Part shown: positions 32,545 through 45,301 of the stretch, in pieces
Layout: each line of letters begins with the position of its first letter
Position numbering within the stretch: the first letter of the stretch is position 1
NCBI RefSeq assembly: GCF_024763615.1
Contig: NC_077222.1
Coordinates: 5,828,001 to 5,892,000 of the forward strand
From: Phlebotomus papatasi
Taxonomy: Eukaryota > Arthropoda > Insecta > Diptera > Psychodidae
Direction: 5' to 3'
DNA: 64,000 nucleotides
Notes under the pieces: generated by a model
What the model was told of the DNA's origin: nothing
Seen by the model: only the letters and a program-made list of their open reading frames with translations
Database searches by the model: none
Position numbers and translations under genes: made by a program

Positions 32545-34890
32545 TCAAAGTCACTTTTCTCAAAAACGGCATTGTGCAAGTTAATGAAATTTTAGTATGT
32601 TGTAATCCAGTCTAAGACGTTTCCAAAATGGTGCGTAAGTGCGCTGTGGTTTCAATAGAACCGGAGATATGAGGGGTCAAAGTTCACGAAATTCAAAAAA
32701 TCATATCTCCGGTTCTATGTGACCGATTTTGATAAATGAGGGCTTAAACGAAAGATCTCACCAAATGCTACAACTTTCTAGAATATTTGAACTTCGTGGG
32801 ACCAACACCAGGGGCGCCACAGTCGAAAAACCAATTTCAATATCACATAACCTCAATTATCTCGACTGTCGCTGAACCGATTTTGATGATTACTTCGACA
32901 TAATTGTAGAGCACATTTGTCTCTACATTTCGTCCATACATCATTTTCCACTCAGACTACGCTATCACTCCGATTTTGCCGTTTAAGTGTGAAAAAATTG
33001 ATTTTTCCCATAATAACGCTTTGAAATCACTCAGATGCCAATTTGACTGCCTCTACTCCACCAAGACACTTAAAATAGGGGTTTAAATGGAAAGTCCCGC
33101 AAAATACAACAATTCTTTGATATAGTTGAAGTTCAACAAATGACTACTTGGGGAACTCTGGATGAAAAAAACGAGTTAAGAAACAAAAAACCTCGCTTAT
33201 CTTGGCTTCTGAGTAATCGATGAGATCATGTTCTATGAGAAAATTATAGAGAACATTCTGGTCTACATTTCACCCATATAACACTTTTCTGTCAGTTCAT
33301 CCAAATCCTTGATATTTTGGTTTAAATACAAAATTTGTATAATTTCACGAATTTTATTCAAGATAACTGAATGGCGTCTCCCAACTTCAGCTCTAAATCG
33401 AATTTGTATGCACTCCGAGTTAGCTCACGTTAAGAATCTCACCTACATAAGCCGGTTAGGATTATCTGTCCCTTTATATTGATGATCATTTTGTATCAAT
33501 TTCTTAACCACGAATTGCAGCACAAAATTAATGATCTTTGCAAGTTTTGCGATCGTCAGTAACCTTGTGATCGTACTCAGTCAGATATTATATATTTAAA
33601 TCTGGACTTGGATCTCACCTCAACTTCCGTTACACCTCGCAATTTTTCCCAATTGATTGCATAAAAAAAGCCACGATCACTTCGGAAGAGAGGCATAATT
33701 ACAATGATCAGTGACGAAATAGCAGCAAGTGTCTGCAAATAAAATAAGATACCAAGTATTTAAGTGCTTCATTTCCGCATTCATCCGTCTTAATGGTCGA
33801 GATCTCCCACCTGAATGAAGCCGCAGCGTCTCATGTGATCGTGATCTTGAAAGTGCCGCAACTTTTGCTTTTGTGCCCCCATGATTAAAATAATGCAATT
33901 GGTTGATCTCAAGTGATGCACACCTTCCCCAAGCTGATCATTAGCCATGAATGACATTCTAATAAAAATATCAGATATGCAAATTAGCTTGACATATAAC
34001 AATTAGCCATTTAACTGGAATAAATTCTATGCATTGTAAATCTTACGGGCAACAAAGGCTCGTTAATTGAATTATTGACGTACAATTGTGTTGCAATAAC
34101 TGAGGGAAGATTTTTTTTTTATTATTATTATTATTTGAAATGAGAAATCTTCCTGATTATGTGACATCCGGCAGAAAAAAAATTTGACTATCATTACATT
34201 ATGTTTTACAATAAAGTCACCATGAACTATGGGCCAGGTTAAGTAATACTTTATACTGAGAAAGAGACACAAAACATAAACGACAGACGCATGAAAGTGA
34301 AATAATAACACTGCGTTTTTATTGCTCTTAATGACTGCCTTCGAAATAACAGAAATATTTCCACCTGTATCAAACATCAACAAAAAAGTGATCCAAAATG
34401 TTTTCTTGGCCACTGTTTTGTGTGTTTTGTCACAAATCACCAATTAATTTCGAAGTTGTGTTAATTTTAACATTTAAATCATAATAATGAAATGGAAATC
34501 ACTTTGAATGAGGCGCCAGAGCTGATAAAAATAAATCATTTAATTTGTATTTTATAATTCATTTTGCGAAATATAACACGAGCCGGTTTTTTTTGGACAC
34601 CGGACTGTCATAATGAAAAATAGGATATTTCAGAGGAAGCCAAAATGAAGATATATTTTTAAAAGGAAGTGTAAGGCATTCCATTACTAAAATTATAAAA
34701 TTATAATAAAAATTATAGTAAAAATAATAAGTCAGCCAATATAATTTTTATCAAATAGCCATTGTAAACATTTGGGCATCGCAACGTTATAATGAGGTAA
34801 TTATTACCATAACAATTACCTTATAGTAATATTCACTTTATTCCATTTTTCTTGTATTTCTTTATAAACTGATGATGTGAGTAATATAAT

Positions 34891-35123
34891 TAGGGTGAAA
34901 GGAACATCTATTGATACTTTAAGAAGTCGAGTCAGGACTTGTTAACACCCTTCTGTGTACCATTAGGAATACGAAATTTAAACACTTATCCTTATAAGAA
35001 AATGTAGACTAAGGAAAAAACGTCATATTATTTATATTTTATTTGATACTTTACATCAATTTCAAGATTTTGACAAAAGTATCAATAGTGGTTCCCTGTT
35101 GAAGAGGTGTTCCTTCGACCCTA
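34891..35123. mobile_element. TAGGG-type MITE, AGGAACA family
   Basis: Left TAGGGTGAAAGGAACATCTA and right AGGTGTTCCTTCGACCCTA are inverted with mismatches. The ATTGATACTTT word follows on the left, and its complement (AAAGTATCAATAG) lies near the right end. 233 bp, non-coding. Confidence 0.65.
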
Positions 35124-36266
35124 CAACAGAAAAACAGAATATATTAGGCAATAAAAATATCACATTATGGATACTTCAATAATGAGTAGTTTTCTTAATA
35201 TCTATCACGAGATTTCATTGTTTTTTATAATTAAAAATATGGTAATGGTATTTCCCGTTAGAATTTTAATTGATACTTCCTTTAAAGCTCACTTACCTAA
35301 AAAAAAACTTATTATATTCTGAAATGGGAATATTGAAATCCTCTCAATATTTACAAGTAATCATAAACTTTTCTACGCTACTGTTGCAGATTCGAATTTG
35401 AAATGTGTACCAAATCTGAGGGGTCAGCCATTTTTCTAGTTTAGTGTTGCCATAGAACAAATAAAATGTCATTTTGTGAAAGAGATTCCGAGGACGAACA
35501 CGAGATTTAGAATCTGTGAAAATCTATTGAAAACCTGTAAGTAGGAAAGAAGGAAAATAGGGATTATGAAAACTTAAAGATTGTTCTATTTAAAGGGAAA
35601 TTTATATTGAAAGGCAAGCAAGAATTTACTGAGATTTAAAGAGGGCAAGTTGACTGCTCAGGTATGTAAGGTTAAGGTTAGATAAAAATAGATAATCATG
35701 GCTGACTCCCTTTTTTCAGATCTTTAATCACTCATATAGTTTAGACATCGAAATTATCGCACTAGAAGAATTTGAGTTTATTAAAGATTATTCCGATGGA
35801 AGAATTTTGACAACAATAGCTACCATGCGTTTATAAAAATGTGAAACATATGCAAATATATCTGAACATATGTAAAACCGTGGCACATACTACTGAGACA
35901 TAAATGGAATGGTAATCGCAAATGTAAAATATTACCTTTTACTGACTTAAAATACTTTTAGTTTTTAAAATACTGACATTTTTCTTTCGTCAACTCTGAC
36001 GTAATTATTTCAGGTAAAAATAACGTTATATTAGGGTAAGAGGGTAGCTTAACTTTACGCCAAGTCATTTCAGTGACGTGTGAATAACGTTTTCATAATT
36101 TAATTTGCTTACTATAGCAAAATTTCGCTACTCTTGAAAAGTCTTTGATTTTTTTTTAATAGGGGGCTTTATTTTGTAAATCTGAAGTTTTCCTAAGAAT
36201 GACAGACGATGTGAACTAATTTACCTGTACGTTCGGTTTCCAGAAGTAAAGTCTATCTATATAACA

Positions 36267-36405
36267 GCCTCTACACTTGGAAGCAATTTTCGTTAAAAAT
36301 TGTTTTGTTTTTGAAGAAAATTACCTGCAGTTATGTAGGTAGAAACGTCAAAATTCTGTCAAAAATGCAATTTTTGACGAAAATTGCTCCCAATGTGTAG
36401 AGGCC
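36267..36405. mobile_element. MITE with GCCTCTACAC ends, copy 1
   Basis: GCCTCTACACTTGGAAGCAA at the left is the inverted match of TTGCTCCCAATGTGTAGAGGC at the right. The arms continue through TTTTCGTTAAAAATTG and CAATTTTTGACGAAAA. Copies also at 42337-42441 and 48797-48934. Confidence 0.8.
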
Positions 36406-36424
36406 TTAAGTCATAGACTTCAAG

Positions 36425-36620
36425 GTTTTCAAATCGACGGCTCAGAATAACACTCGAACAACTCGAATTTTTACAAAATTCATTTTTTTGCTCTTTCGGT
36501 GCTCATTAACACCATCTACTTTACTGTGAATATTACAACTGAAAGTTGTTTATTGTCAAAGTCATAAGCTCTTTACATCTCAAAAATTCTATACTCAGCT
36601 TGTAAAATGTCAGCTAGAAA
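36425..36620 (+). repeat. Interspersed repeat shared with 53410-53615
   Basis: Shares several blocks in the same order with 53410-53615: CGAACAACTCGA, TTTTACAAAATTC, CTGTGAATATTA, and TTCTATACTCAG near the 3' side. The copies are clearly diverged. It lies directly before the LINE-like fragment, so it may be LINE-derived. Class unknown. Confidence 0.5.
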
Positions 36621-36639
36621 AGAGCAGGGTTCTTTTTTG

Positions 36640-37510
36640 TAGAGGATAGTGACACAATTTGTCGCCTTACAGTTTATTTCACTGAATTGTATCAGGTATA
36701 TCTGCGGTCTTAGTCGATGGAACTACATAACTCCTAATAGAAGCGTTTTCATTGACTGTGATCTGATATCCCTTATAAAAATGAGAATTCTATGTGCTAC
36801 GTCTGTTGATCTCTGGATGTGCTTGGTATCTGTCGACTCTTTCTGGAGGGGGTTCGGTCAGGGTTCGAGGAATCATTGTTCTTAAGGTTCAAGGTGATTA
36901 CTTCTATTGATCGCTCTTTGTAAAGAGCAATTCCCGAGTTTTTTCAACAGGCTGGATCCTAGACGGTCTTCAATTATTATTTTGTGTATTATTTAACATT
37001 TTTCTTTTGCCTCTAGTATTTCTCACTTTTTGTTATTTTTCTTCTTTCACTTTTTTTTATTTATCACAATTGTAAGAGAGATGACCCTATTCTTTGTGGT
37101 TAAATCAATAATTTGCGAGTCGTTAGAGTCTTATTCTGAGCTATCAAAATGATCTCCGTGATCTCCAGAAGAGAGAGCAGTATTCAGTTTGTTAATGCCC
37201 TGGAGTTTAAGCGGATGAAGATATTAATTTTCAGTCTTCGGTGACCCCTCCATAAGTAAACATTTTTTAATGTGTTTTCTTTGTCTCTTTCAACCCTGTT
37301 TTGAAGCTTCGGACAAGGAGTAGCCAGGATTTTAGCTAAATTGGTAGATTATCCCCAAAAGAAACTATTGTTTGAACTATTGTTTTTTTCTTTTCATTTT
37401 TAATTCTTTCTGTACATTTTTATTTTCTATATTTCCTTTTTTTTTCTTTCACAATTGTAAAAGGGATGATCCTATTTTTGTGAATAAAATATATTATTAT
37501 TATTGTTTGA
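36640..37510 (+). pseudogene. Degraded non-LTR retrotransposon 3' part
   Basis: The frame at 36649-36885 reads CIRYICGLSRWNYITPNR, resembling the C-terminal tail after the reverse transcriptase in Jockey/CR1-type ORF2 proteins (a C-R-[FY]-[IV]-x-G-L-x-R motif, then TP-x-R). Downstream are two similar 3' UTR-like ends (CACAATTGTAAGAGAGATGA at about 37066 and CACAATTGTAAAAGGGATGA at about 37451). The second is followed by GAATAAAATATATTATTATT, a poly(A) signal with an ATT tail. No catalytic YxDD region is left. Confidence 0.5.
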
Positions 37511-40290
37511 AAGCAAAGAACAAGTTTTTTCGAATATCCACTTAAGAAATATTTTCTGGAAATTTCTGTTTTTATAATCCATTTCTACACCAAATTGAAC
37601 GATTTTGATGGAATTAGACAAAATCGTTCTGATGGATCTGAGAAGCTTTTTATTGGAGAAACTGCGTTTTAAGCTTAAGAATAATGTTTTAAAAAATTTT
37701 CTTACGCCAAATATGTTCTTAGACTTTTCATACTTGATAAATCAGCATCCTATTGGATTTTCTGGCTCGAAATTCCGATAAAGAAAAATATCTTTTAAGT
37801 GTTTAAAAATTTAATTCAAATGTAAGATTTTGGTGAACTTTATAAACTGAAAGCTTGGCAAAGCCTAGAAGAATTTTCCTTGAAAAAAAAAATGGAGGGA
37901 AATTGATCAAATCATGGCTTTTCATTTTAGAAAATGTGAAGTATGGGACTTTTTATCTATTTTTCTTCATTACGAAATATAGAAAAAAGTGATAAGAAAT
38001 TTCCATTATCCGAAGCTTCGAAGTCTTTCCCTGTGACCCGAAAATACGCCATTTTGATTTTTTTAAAGTTGAACTTAAACAATTCTAAAAGGGTTGTTTT
38101 TCAACCGATCTCGTTAAGATTGGATTTAATTGAAAGGTCTTGAAATTCTTTATTTGACTTCAATAATTCCACCAGTCAGTTGCAATAATTTACAAATAAT
38201 TTGATTTAGATTTACCTTAAGATTTATTAAATCTAATTCGAATTTCTTGTAATGTTCACAAGACGAAGAAGAAGAGTACGTTTTTTTTCTAATTTTCTGT
38301 CAAATTGAATTAGGAGAAATTGTTTTGAAAACAATTAAATTGAAGTATAGCTCCACTACCGGTGGAATACACTGATTTATATTGGTTGATATCTTCTTTC
38401 ATCAATACATTTATCATTAATCAAAAACGCTTGCAATATCGTTGAATCTAAAGTCAAAAAACACATTAAAAGCCATCCAAATATAGAAAATCCTTCACTG
38501 GAAAACTACCCACAGTGACCAAGCAAAAAAGGAGATTCCGCTTCAGTTATTCTCCTCCAAAAAATTGATTACGGATGACCGGCTTGAAGTTCATATATCT
38601 GGACATAAAGGTCTATATAGTGAACTTTTATACAATTGCCATTGTACGTTATTGGCTATGATCATTATTTCGTCACATGTTCTGGCTGTTTGCTTTGGAA
38701 TCATTAATAAATAAAATAGGATTGTGGGATATAATTATATTATTAGCTAGAATGAAATGGGGAGTGAGAAAAGGTTGCGCAAGGTAAAAAAAAACAGTTG
38801 AATTTGATTAACGCACAGTGTTTCATGTGTTTTAATGTGACGAAATTTTGAGATAAATTATTTGTATTCCGTGCAAGTGGAGTCCGATGATGGTTGTTCA
38901 GAATTACATGGTATATAGCATTTTTTTCTTTTGGCCGATAAGTGCATAGCAATATGCGCAAGTTCAGCCAATTGACTCATATATGTCTGGGCTTTAAAAT
39001 AAATGATGGATTTTCTGCTGTTAATTAGTGCAAATGAGGGGCGAACCACTGATTTCGGTCAGGGGCTCATATGAGATTACCAACTCTAAAGCCCATATTT
39101 AATTTAGAGCTTTTTTTTGCAATTGCGGTGAGATGGGATTTGTAGGAGGTAATTTTAGTGGTTTTCTATCCAATAATTTTCCATCGAGATTTTCCTATTT
39201 TCCTCACAATCATCGGTGTTGTGGCAATGAAAATGGTAAAAGGAAGTACATGAGGTGGTCAAATATCCATGACCATCATTATCATTGAATGCGAAAACAT
39301 ACACCATAATTTTTGCACGGACAAATAAGTAGTAAAAGAGACAGTTTAGTCATTTTTAAATAAAAATAAATTATTAAAAAAAAGAAGCCGTTATTAATAA
39401 AAGCAATAATCACATACGCCAATAATTTGCACCCTTGACCGAAAACATGCAATTTAATGTATAACTGAATTACTCTCTATCAATGTAGTTAGATCGGACA
39501 ATTTCACGCGTGCTTTCCTCGACTCTTTATTGATCTTCATGGGAAATCCAAAGATGTTTTTTTTGTCGGTTTGACGATCATGCTGAAGCTCACATCACAA
39601 CTGATATTGAGAATTTTTCCCTGATCTGCATCTAATGCCAAATTGCATCATTCAATTTGGAATTGATTTTATGGGTGAGAAAACTCAAGTTCGCCACATA
39701 ATTTGACGCAATTTTCCACTGTAATGAAATTTAATTCAGTCGGTGAGCACTTGTAGATTTAGAGGGTACAACAATCAACGAAGATTTATCGCGAAAAGTG
39801 TCTAGTGCCAAATGGTAGAGGTTTTAAATTTCATGCAAAATCTCTTTGTTTTGGTGTTTTGTTGTTGGAATTTTTAAGAAATTGTTGTTTACGAGTATAC
39901 CTATAATGTTGTCTCAATTGAAGTGTTTTTGCTCATTTTGCTTCTTTAGCATATGTTACAGCAAAATTATAAGTGGGTTTGCATAAGTACATGTTCCTAA
40001 GCGTGATACTTATTTAGCACGATAATCAATTGTACTATTATTTTGATATCTGTTTATTTATTTTTGGTGCAGTTTAAATTTTGACAATTTTTCTAAAAAT
40101 TAAGTCATTTTTTTAAAAATGTAATTCAATAAGTTTGAGTTATTTTTCATTTTTTCTGGATATCAAATCCGAAATCAGAAACAATGTTGAACTATAATAT
40201 CTATGGACTACCAACCCAGGACTCCAAATACTAGGCCAAAAATTATAACATCAAAATTACAATTTTATATCGTTTTTATAAAAATGCTTC

Positions 40291-40507
40291 TAGGGGGAAG
40301 TGGGAAACCTTTGAATGTGGGGCACCTTTGAAATTGGGATTTTTTGACTTATTTTTAAATAAAATTGAGCCTTATAATGTAATTTAGTTGCACAAAGAGA
40401 TTGAGAAGCTAAATTACATTATGATATTGCTCAGTTCCATTTAAAAATAGGAGAAGAATCTCAATTTCAAAGCTGCCCCACGTTCAAAAGTGCCCCACTT
40501 CCCTCTA
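40291..40507. mobile_element. TAGGG-type MITE, CTTTGAA family
   Basis: Left TAGGGGGAAGTGGGAAACC; right GTGCCCCACTTCCCTCTA. Inside, GGGGCACCTTTGAAATTGGG and CTCAATTTCAAAGCTGCCCC are also inverted. 217 bp, non-coding. Confidence 0.75.
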
Positions 40508-42336
40508 TATTTTAGAATAAAAGGATTAGATTTACAACTATATTTCAGGGAATATGGGGATGTGTTTCTACTTTGGTTAAATAATATTTTGCTAAATATA
40601 TTTTAAGAGAATCTAGAAAACCCCACTGGCTAATTCGATCCCTGGCTAATTGTACCCCAGTCTCCATTATCAATAAATCTAAATAAACAAGAGTAAAAAA
40701 ATAAGAAAATGACCAATTTAACTCATGATATTGTTACGATTTTCGGGCTATTGAAGATTTTTTCAACTCTTAGCAAGTACCCTTAATTGATTCATTACCG
40801 AAGAGATAGCAAGATGAGTTCCTAGGTTCAGGAAAAACACCATAATTAATCTTGAGGACTTTTGCTTATTTTATCAATATATTACTATTTAATTTTCCTT
40901 TAATTTTCGGGGTTAGATAGGCCAATTTAGCTACCGGGGATAAGAGGTTCTCTCCAAGATCACCCTCTGATGAACCGGGATGGATTTTTTAGAAATCTCC
41001 CACTGGCAAAACCAGGCATACCCTCAAGCTCAAACTCAATTTCTGCATTGCTTGTGAGAATTATAGCCTAAAAGTGAAAAAACTTTCTGTCGTGTATTGA
41101 AATTAGCAAGTGACGGTAACTGCTATTGTACTAAAATATGTACTAAGTTAATTATTATTGTACATAGATGGAGTTACTGTTAGTGAATGAATGAGAAGGT
41201 CACTTGTAGCTGAACCTTCGGAGAGACAACATCTAATAAAAGTAAGTCTGTAAATAAACTTTAATATCCTTCCCCAAAAGTGTGTGTTCATTCGTATCGG
41301 CTGAAAAATCCACTCGACCATCACGGATTTATCACTTTCTTGTGGAAAATCGCACAAAATTGCAACAATTTTGTGGATTTTATCGTGTAGAAAAAAATGC
41401 TGCAATATATCGATCGATAATTCTTAAAATACTTGGACAAATGCGTTTATTATTTCTGGATTTACTAAACCTATTCCTCAGATTTATGAGTTTCACCTAA
41501 TAACTTTTATTTTGTAAATATTTATTAGAACGTGAGTGAAAGAGATCTGGCGAAAAGAAAAATAATTACCTTATATAATTAACTATTTTAGAAGAATTTT
41601 GGTATAATTTTAAAAGGAGTTTAACGATAATTTTGTGTTTAAATACATGAAGAGATTCTTAAGTCCCTTATCATTGCAGGATTTTAATCATAAAAATTTA
41701 TATATATTAAATTTGTGCTTTAAACGTGTAATTCGCAAGCACAAGGAGTGGCCAGGTTATGTAGAACACTCTTAAGTAGCTGAAATATACTTCATGACGG
41801 AAATTTTAGTAATTCTGACGTATTGACTCAGTCACATGTGAGTCCTTTGAAAGTCACATGACTTAAGTAAGATTAAGGCAAGAAATCGTCCACTGGTAAA
41901 AATGAATAGGATTACCGGGAATCCTTTGAAAGTATCCCTGTTTTGACACTTATTTATCTCCGGAATAAACGAATAAAAATAATGAAAAAGTCATCTTTGG
42001 TGTTCGCTTAGTTGAGAGAAATATGATATAAGTAATAAGTTTGTGATAAAACTATGTTGTCGTGATAAATATACATACAAAATTTCAAGAGGCACTAGTG
42101 ATCCTTTCAAAGCATCAAATATGATCCACCTTTTTCAATTTGAAAAGGATCAAATACGATTCAATTTGATCCTTCTATTTTTGCCAGTGCTGTCAAGTTT
42201 CCCAAATTTTTGACTTGTGGTTTTTTTTCTTATACGGATGACGTTGTCTGCCCCATGTCCCTCTGAATCAAGTGCAATCAACCTCACTGGATGCAGTAAA
42301 CACTTTTAACGCCAGAAAAATTCTTGGTGACTTATT

Positions 42337-42441
42337 GCCTCTACACACTAGAGCAATTTGTGTCTACATTGAAGCAAATTCCCTACGCTAGTGTAGGAAA
42401 AGCTTCAATATGGACATAAATTTCTCTAGTCTGTAGAGGTC
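42337..42441. mobile_element. MITE with GCCTCTACAC ends, copy 2
   Basis: Inverted ends GCCTCTACACACTAGAGCAA and a GACCTCTACAG-type partner, arms almost to the centre. It abuts the tRNA-like segment at 42442. Confidence 0.75.
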
Positions 42442-42515
42442 ATAAAAAAGGATTAGAACCCGAGACACTTGCATCACAGAGCCAGTACTCTACCACTTGA
42501 TCCATTTAATGCCCA
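42442..42515 (-). pseudogene. tRNA-derived sequence (SINE head or tRNA pseudogene)
   Basis: On the minus strand there is an A-box-like TGGATCAAGTGGTAGAG and, about 30 nt later, a B-box-like GGTTCTAATCC (consensus GGTTCRANNCC), followed at once by a TTTTTT pol III terminator. An anticodon-arm pattern (CTGGC, 7-nt loop, then GCAAG) is present. The T-stem and acceptor stem do not pair, so it is not a functional tRNA. Confidence 0.6.
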
Positions 42516-42585
42516 CATTAAACTAGGTATATTTTCTTTCTGTCAAAGTAGTAAAATTTCAGTCATTCTATTGACGTACCGTTAA

Positions 42586-43642
42586 CCCTCTATCAGGTAA
42601 GACCGGTAAGATCGTCTCAAGACGGTAATTTTATAAATCGCATTTAACGTGTTAACATTACTTATTCGAAGTTAAAATATCTACAGTGTCCTCAGTTATA
42701 GTCTTACTAACATTTTTTGAAGCTGAACTCATTTTGACCTTTGGTTTGGTTACCATCTTCAGTTTTGTGCGACAGGTCAGAGAAAAAACAACAAAATTTC
42801 GTTTGCAACATTTTTCGTTTTCAAGTGTAAAAAATCGTTTTAAAGTAATCTAAAAGTAGTAAGACTTCTATTTCCTAAAAGATAAGTTATTTTAGTTTGT
42901 ATATTTCAATTGATATGTGTGAAAAAACTAAAAGTATGAGTTTGAGAAGAAAAAAAAGGAAGACCGCCTGAGGGCGGTGTTATCGGTTTAGGTGTAAAAT
43001 TTTCAAAAATTAACGAACTTTTCATTTAATTATTTTGGTTGTTCTAGTAAAATATATTATTATTTTGCAATATATTAATCATGGAAAACAATTCAGATTA
43101 CACGAAGACTGTCGAGAATGTGTAAAATGGTCGATTTCTGCGAATTAAGCGAAATTGATAAAGAAGCAAAATTCAACAGTGATGATGAATTTCCTAATTC
43201 GAACAGATTGTGAAATAAAACTAGAAGATGAGCATTGTATTTCAAAGTACCTTCAAATTATACAAGAAGGTGACGTTTCCAAAGCTGACCTGTTACCTAT
43301 TCGTTAAAAATCAGTCTTATTGCCATACCTTGAGCTTCATTAACGTCTAATTCTAAAAATTTTAAACGTTTTTTTCATAAAAATTATCATTTTTTTCAGA
43401 TAATCATAGAACATTCATACATAAAAAACGTTTAAAATTAATTTATTTTACTATTTGTTTACTTTTCTTCAATAAAAATATTTCAGTCTCTAGGCGGTCT
43501 TTACCTTTTCTCACCTGGCGCCCAAACAAAATGAGATAATGAAGAACGGATGGTTTTTTTGAGTTTATTGGACCATTATTTACCCTAGACAAAATTATTT
43601 AATAACTTTTTTTTGCATATTAAAGAAAAGACTGTTAGAGGG
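42586..43642 (+). mobile_element. piggyBac-like non-autonomous element (1,057 bp)
   Basis: Ends CCCTCTA...TAGAGGG, flanked by TTAA on both sides (42582-42585 and 43643-43646), the signature of piggyBac insertion. Subterminal GGTAAGACCG-type words recur (42596-42625) and, inverted, near 43495-43520. The interior has a broken frame starting ATG at 43081, with short acidic stretches (SDDEFPNS; EDEHCISKYL) separated by stops and frameshifts, possibly the N-terminus of a dead transposase. The catalytic domain is missing. Confidence 0.7.
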
Positions 43643-43750
43643 TTAAAGACTTTTATAAATGTCATCTTCATGACATAATTATGTGCTTCTTGTCATGCGG
43701 TGCCACTTGGGTTGATTTACTAGGATTTTCACGTTCTCATACATTTCTAA

Positions 43751-44090
43751 TAGGGTACAATGGGGTAATTTTGAACAGAATCTAATTCAGAATTTTAAGA
43801 TTTCCTCACTGTTTTAGAAAGGTGAAAGAAAAAGACCACGAAGTGCTCTCGTCTTTAACAATTCCTAGGGCAAGGCTTTCAGGTTTCGCACAAACTCTGG
43901 CTTCGAACACTTCATATTTTTCCCATATTTTTAAGTCCCAGCATATCCTGAAAAAAGGTCATATTCGTTAAAGGAATATGGGAAAAATTTGAAGTGTTCA
44001 AAGCTAGAGAGTATGCAAAGCTTGAAAATCTTTTCCTAAATCTCAAAATTCAAAATTGGATTTTGTTCAAAATTACTCTATTCTCCCCTA
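43751..44090. mobile_element. TAGGG-type MITE, AATTTTGAACA family
   Basis: Left TAGGGTACAATGGGGTAATT, then TTGAACAGAATC. On the right, TTTTGTTCAAAATTACTC is followed by a TTCTCCCCTA end. 340 bp. The interior has a further inverted repeat (GAACACTTCATATTTTTCCC against its complement near 43980). Confidence 0.7.
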
Positions 44091-45029
44091 TACTTGCCCC
44101 TAACTTTGTATATTTCCTATTTAAATTTTTTAACATAATTTTTTCCCTGGAAATAAATCAAACATTAAGAATTATCTAAATTTCTCAAAAGCTTGTGCAA
44201 TTTTCCCCAAAATGGCAAGAAACTTTAACACCTTCCATGTGGACTTGAGTGAATTATAAAGTGGGAGAATAAAAGTCCTACTCATGTTTAGATTATTGCA
44301 TAGTTTTACGGTGGCTGTTTATTTTTTTTTCCTAATAAATAATCTTCTCCCATGTAAAATGAGGAAATTTGTACGGCAGAAGGAAAACGCGTTTGTGCAT
44401 TTTTAATTAATTTAGCAATTAAGTCCACTTTGTATCATTGCACAATATTAACGGGGTCTAGGTAAATTTGATGGGAATTGGGTGAATTATCATCTTAATT
44501 TCCGTGTGATGCAGAAGTTGCTGCATGCCAGAGAGCTTCATCTCGGATGTATGGTAACCTTGCTGATTGCTTTTCGAACTAGCAATTTTCTTATGCGGTA
44601 TTTTTTTTTTCATCATAAACAAACAATGTGATTGATAGTGGGGGGTATTCGGATGATAATTTCCTGTTCTAATGATTCTCTCCACCGGAAGACGTTGTCT
44701 TTCTTGCAACTTACGGAACAAGTGCGGCTTTTTTTTGTCCTGGGGAAGCGGGAATGTGACGAGATATTAAATGTCTGCAAGGTCAGGTACAATTAAAATA
44801 GTTTTTCCACTCTTCTGCAGGTTAAATCTCTCAGAGATCCGGATAAACTTTATGGTTGATCTGCGTAAGACGGGCGAATGTTGGGAGGTAGATTTATAAT
44901 AATAAAAAAAAAGGTGGCAATATATTGTCTCATGGCTAAACCGCGAAACAAGGCACGAGTTCCGTTGCTGCCTCCAATTGAGCTTTGGCTTAGGCTGCGC
45001 GCGCAAAATGAAAGAGAGAGTGAATCGCG

Positions 45030-45068
45030 TATAAAATCAACTAGCCAAATCCACAAGCAGTCATTAAG
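45030..45068 (+). promoter_or_regulatory. Core promoter: TATA box and initiator
   Basis: TATAAAAT at 45030-45037, and TCATTA at 45061-45066, close to the insect initiator TCAKTY; the presumed +1 A lies 33 bp after the first T of the TATA box, the expected distance. It gives a 5' UTR of about 230 nt before the ATG at 45293. A second TATAAA at 45249 is closer to the ATG but has no matching initiator. Confidence 0.5.
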
Positions 45069-45292
45069 TTGCCACTATTCGAATCAGTAGGATCCCCCTT
45101 TTTTAGTCACAATATTCTTCTGGTTGTTGTACAAAGTCTATTTGAGACATATCAAGAGTTAAGACAAAACAAAAAAATCTGTGATCTCTTTTAGTTGGTA
45201 TACACAACCGCACAAAACAGGCCAATTTGCCTCTCTACCATTCATCCTATAAACCAGTGATAATCACAGGGATTATAAATCGATTTACAATC

Positions 45293-45301
45293 ATGAAATT
45301 T
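45293..45301 (+). CDS. Nine-base first coding exon (Met-Lys-Phe)
   Basis: ATGAAATTT followed by GTAAGTGCAAAAAG. ATCATG context. Phase 0, matching the phase of the exon at 56077. The 71-codon frame just downstream (45334-45549) lies in the intron and is not taken as coding. Confidence 0.65.

Larger units (their letters stand above)
29321..33475. repeat. Giant foldback: two 1,679-bp arms, centre at 30999/31000
   Basis: AAAGGGACAGATAATCC at 29321 is the inverted complement of the sequence ending at 33475. The arms are near-identical to a GC-rich centre (GGCCGGCCGGCCGTCCGGCC region) with almost no spacer. A few substitutions differ between the arms (for example near 29861, 30060, 30335 and 30870). 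Each arm is built of diverged ~290-300-bp tandem modules that repeat TATCTCCGGTTCTA, ACATACTAAAATTT and a CGCC(A/C)C..GGTG..TTGAACTT motif. The right arm is interrupted by an assembly gap. Mirrored open frames inside are by-products of the symmetry. Confidence 0.85.
33476..45029. other. Large intergenic region with scattered repeats
   Basis: No exon is supported. Stretches 33500-34870, 37520-40260, 40680-42330 and 44100-45029 are mostly single-looking, moderately complex non-coding DNA. The 123-codon frame at 34072-34443 (minus) and the paired frames near 44458-45090 are hydrophobic or low-complexity and lack domain or splice support. Elements found are listed separately. The part just before 45030 is presumably upstream regulatory DNA of the secreted-protein gene. 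Confidence 0.5.

Noticed and set aside
34072..34443. 123-residue minus-strand frame
   Set aside because: Hydrophobic with an Ile/Lys run from a TAA-type microsatellite; no domain, no splice or promoter support.
42442..42515. Functional tRNA gene
   Set aside because: The acceptor and T stems do not pair and the B box deviates from consensus.
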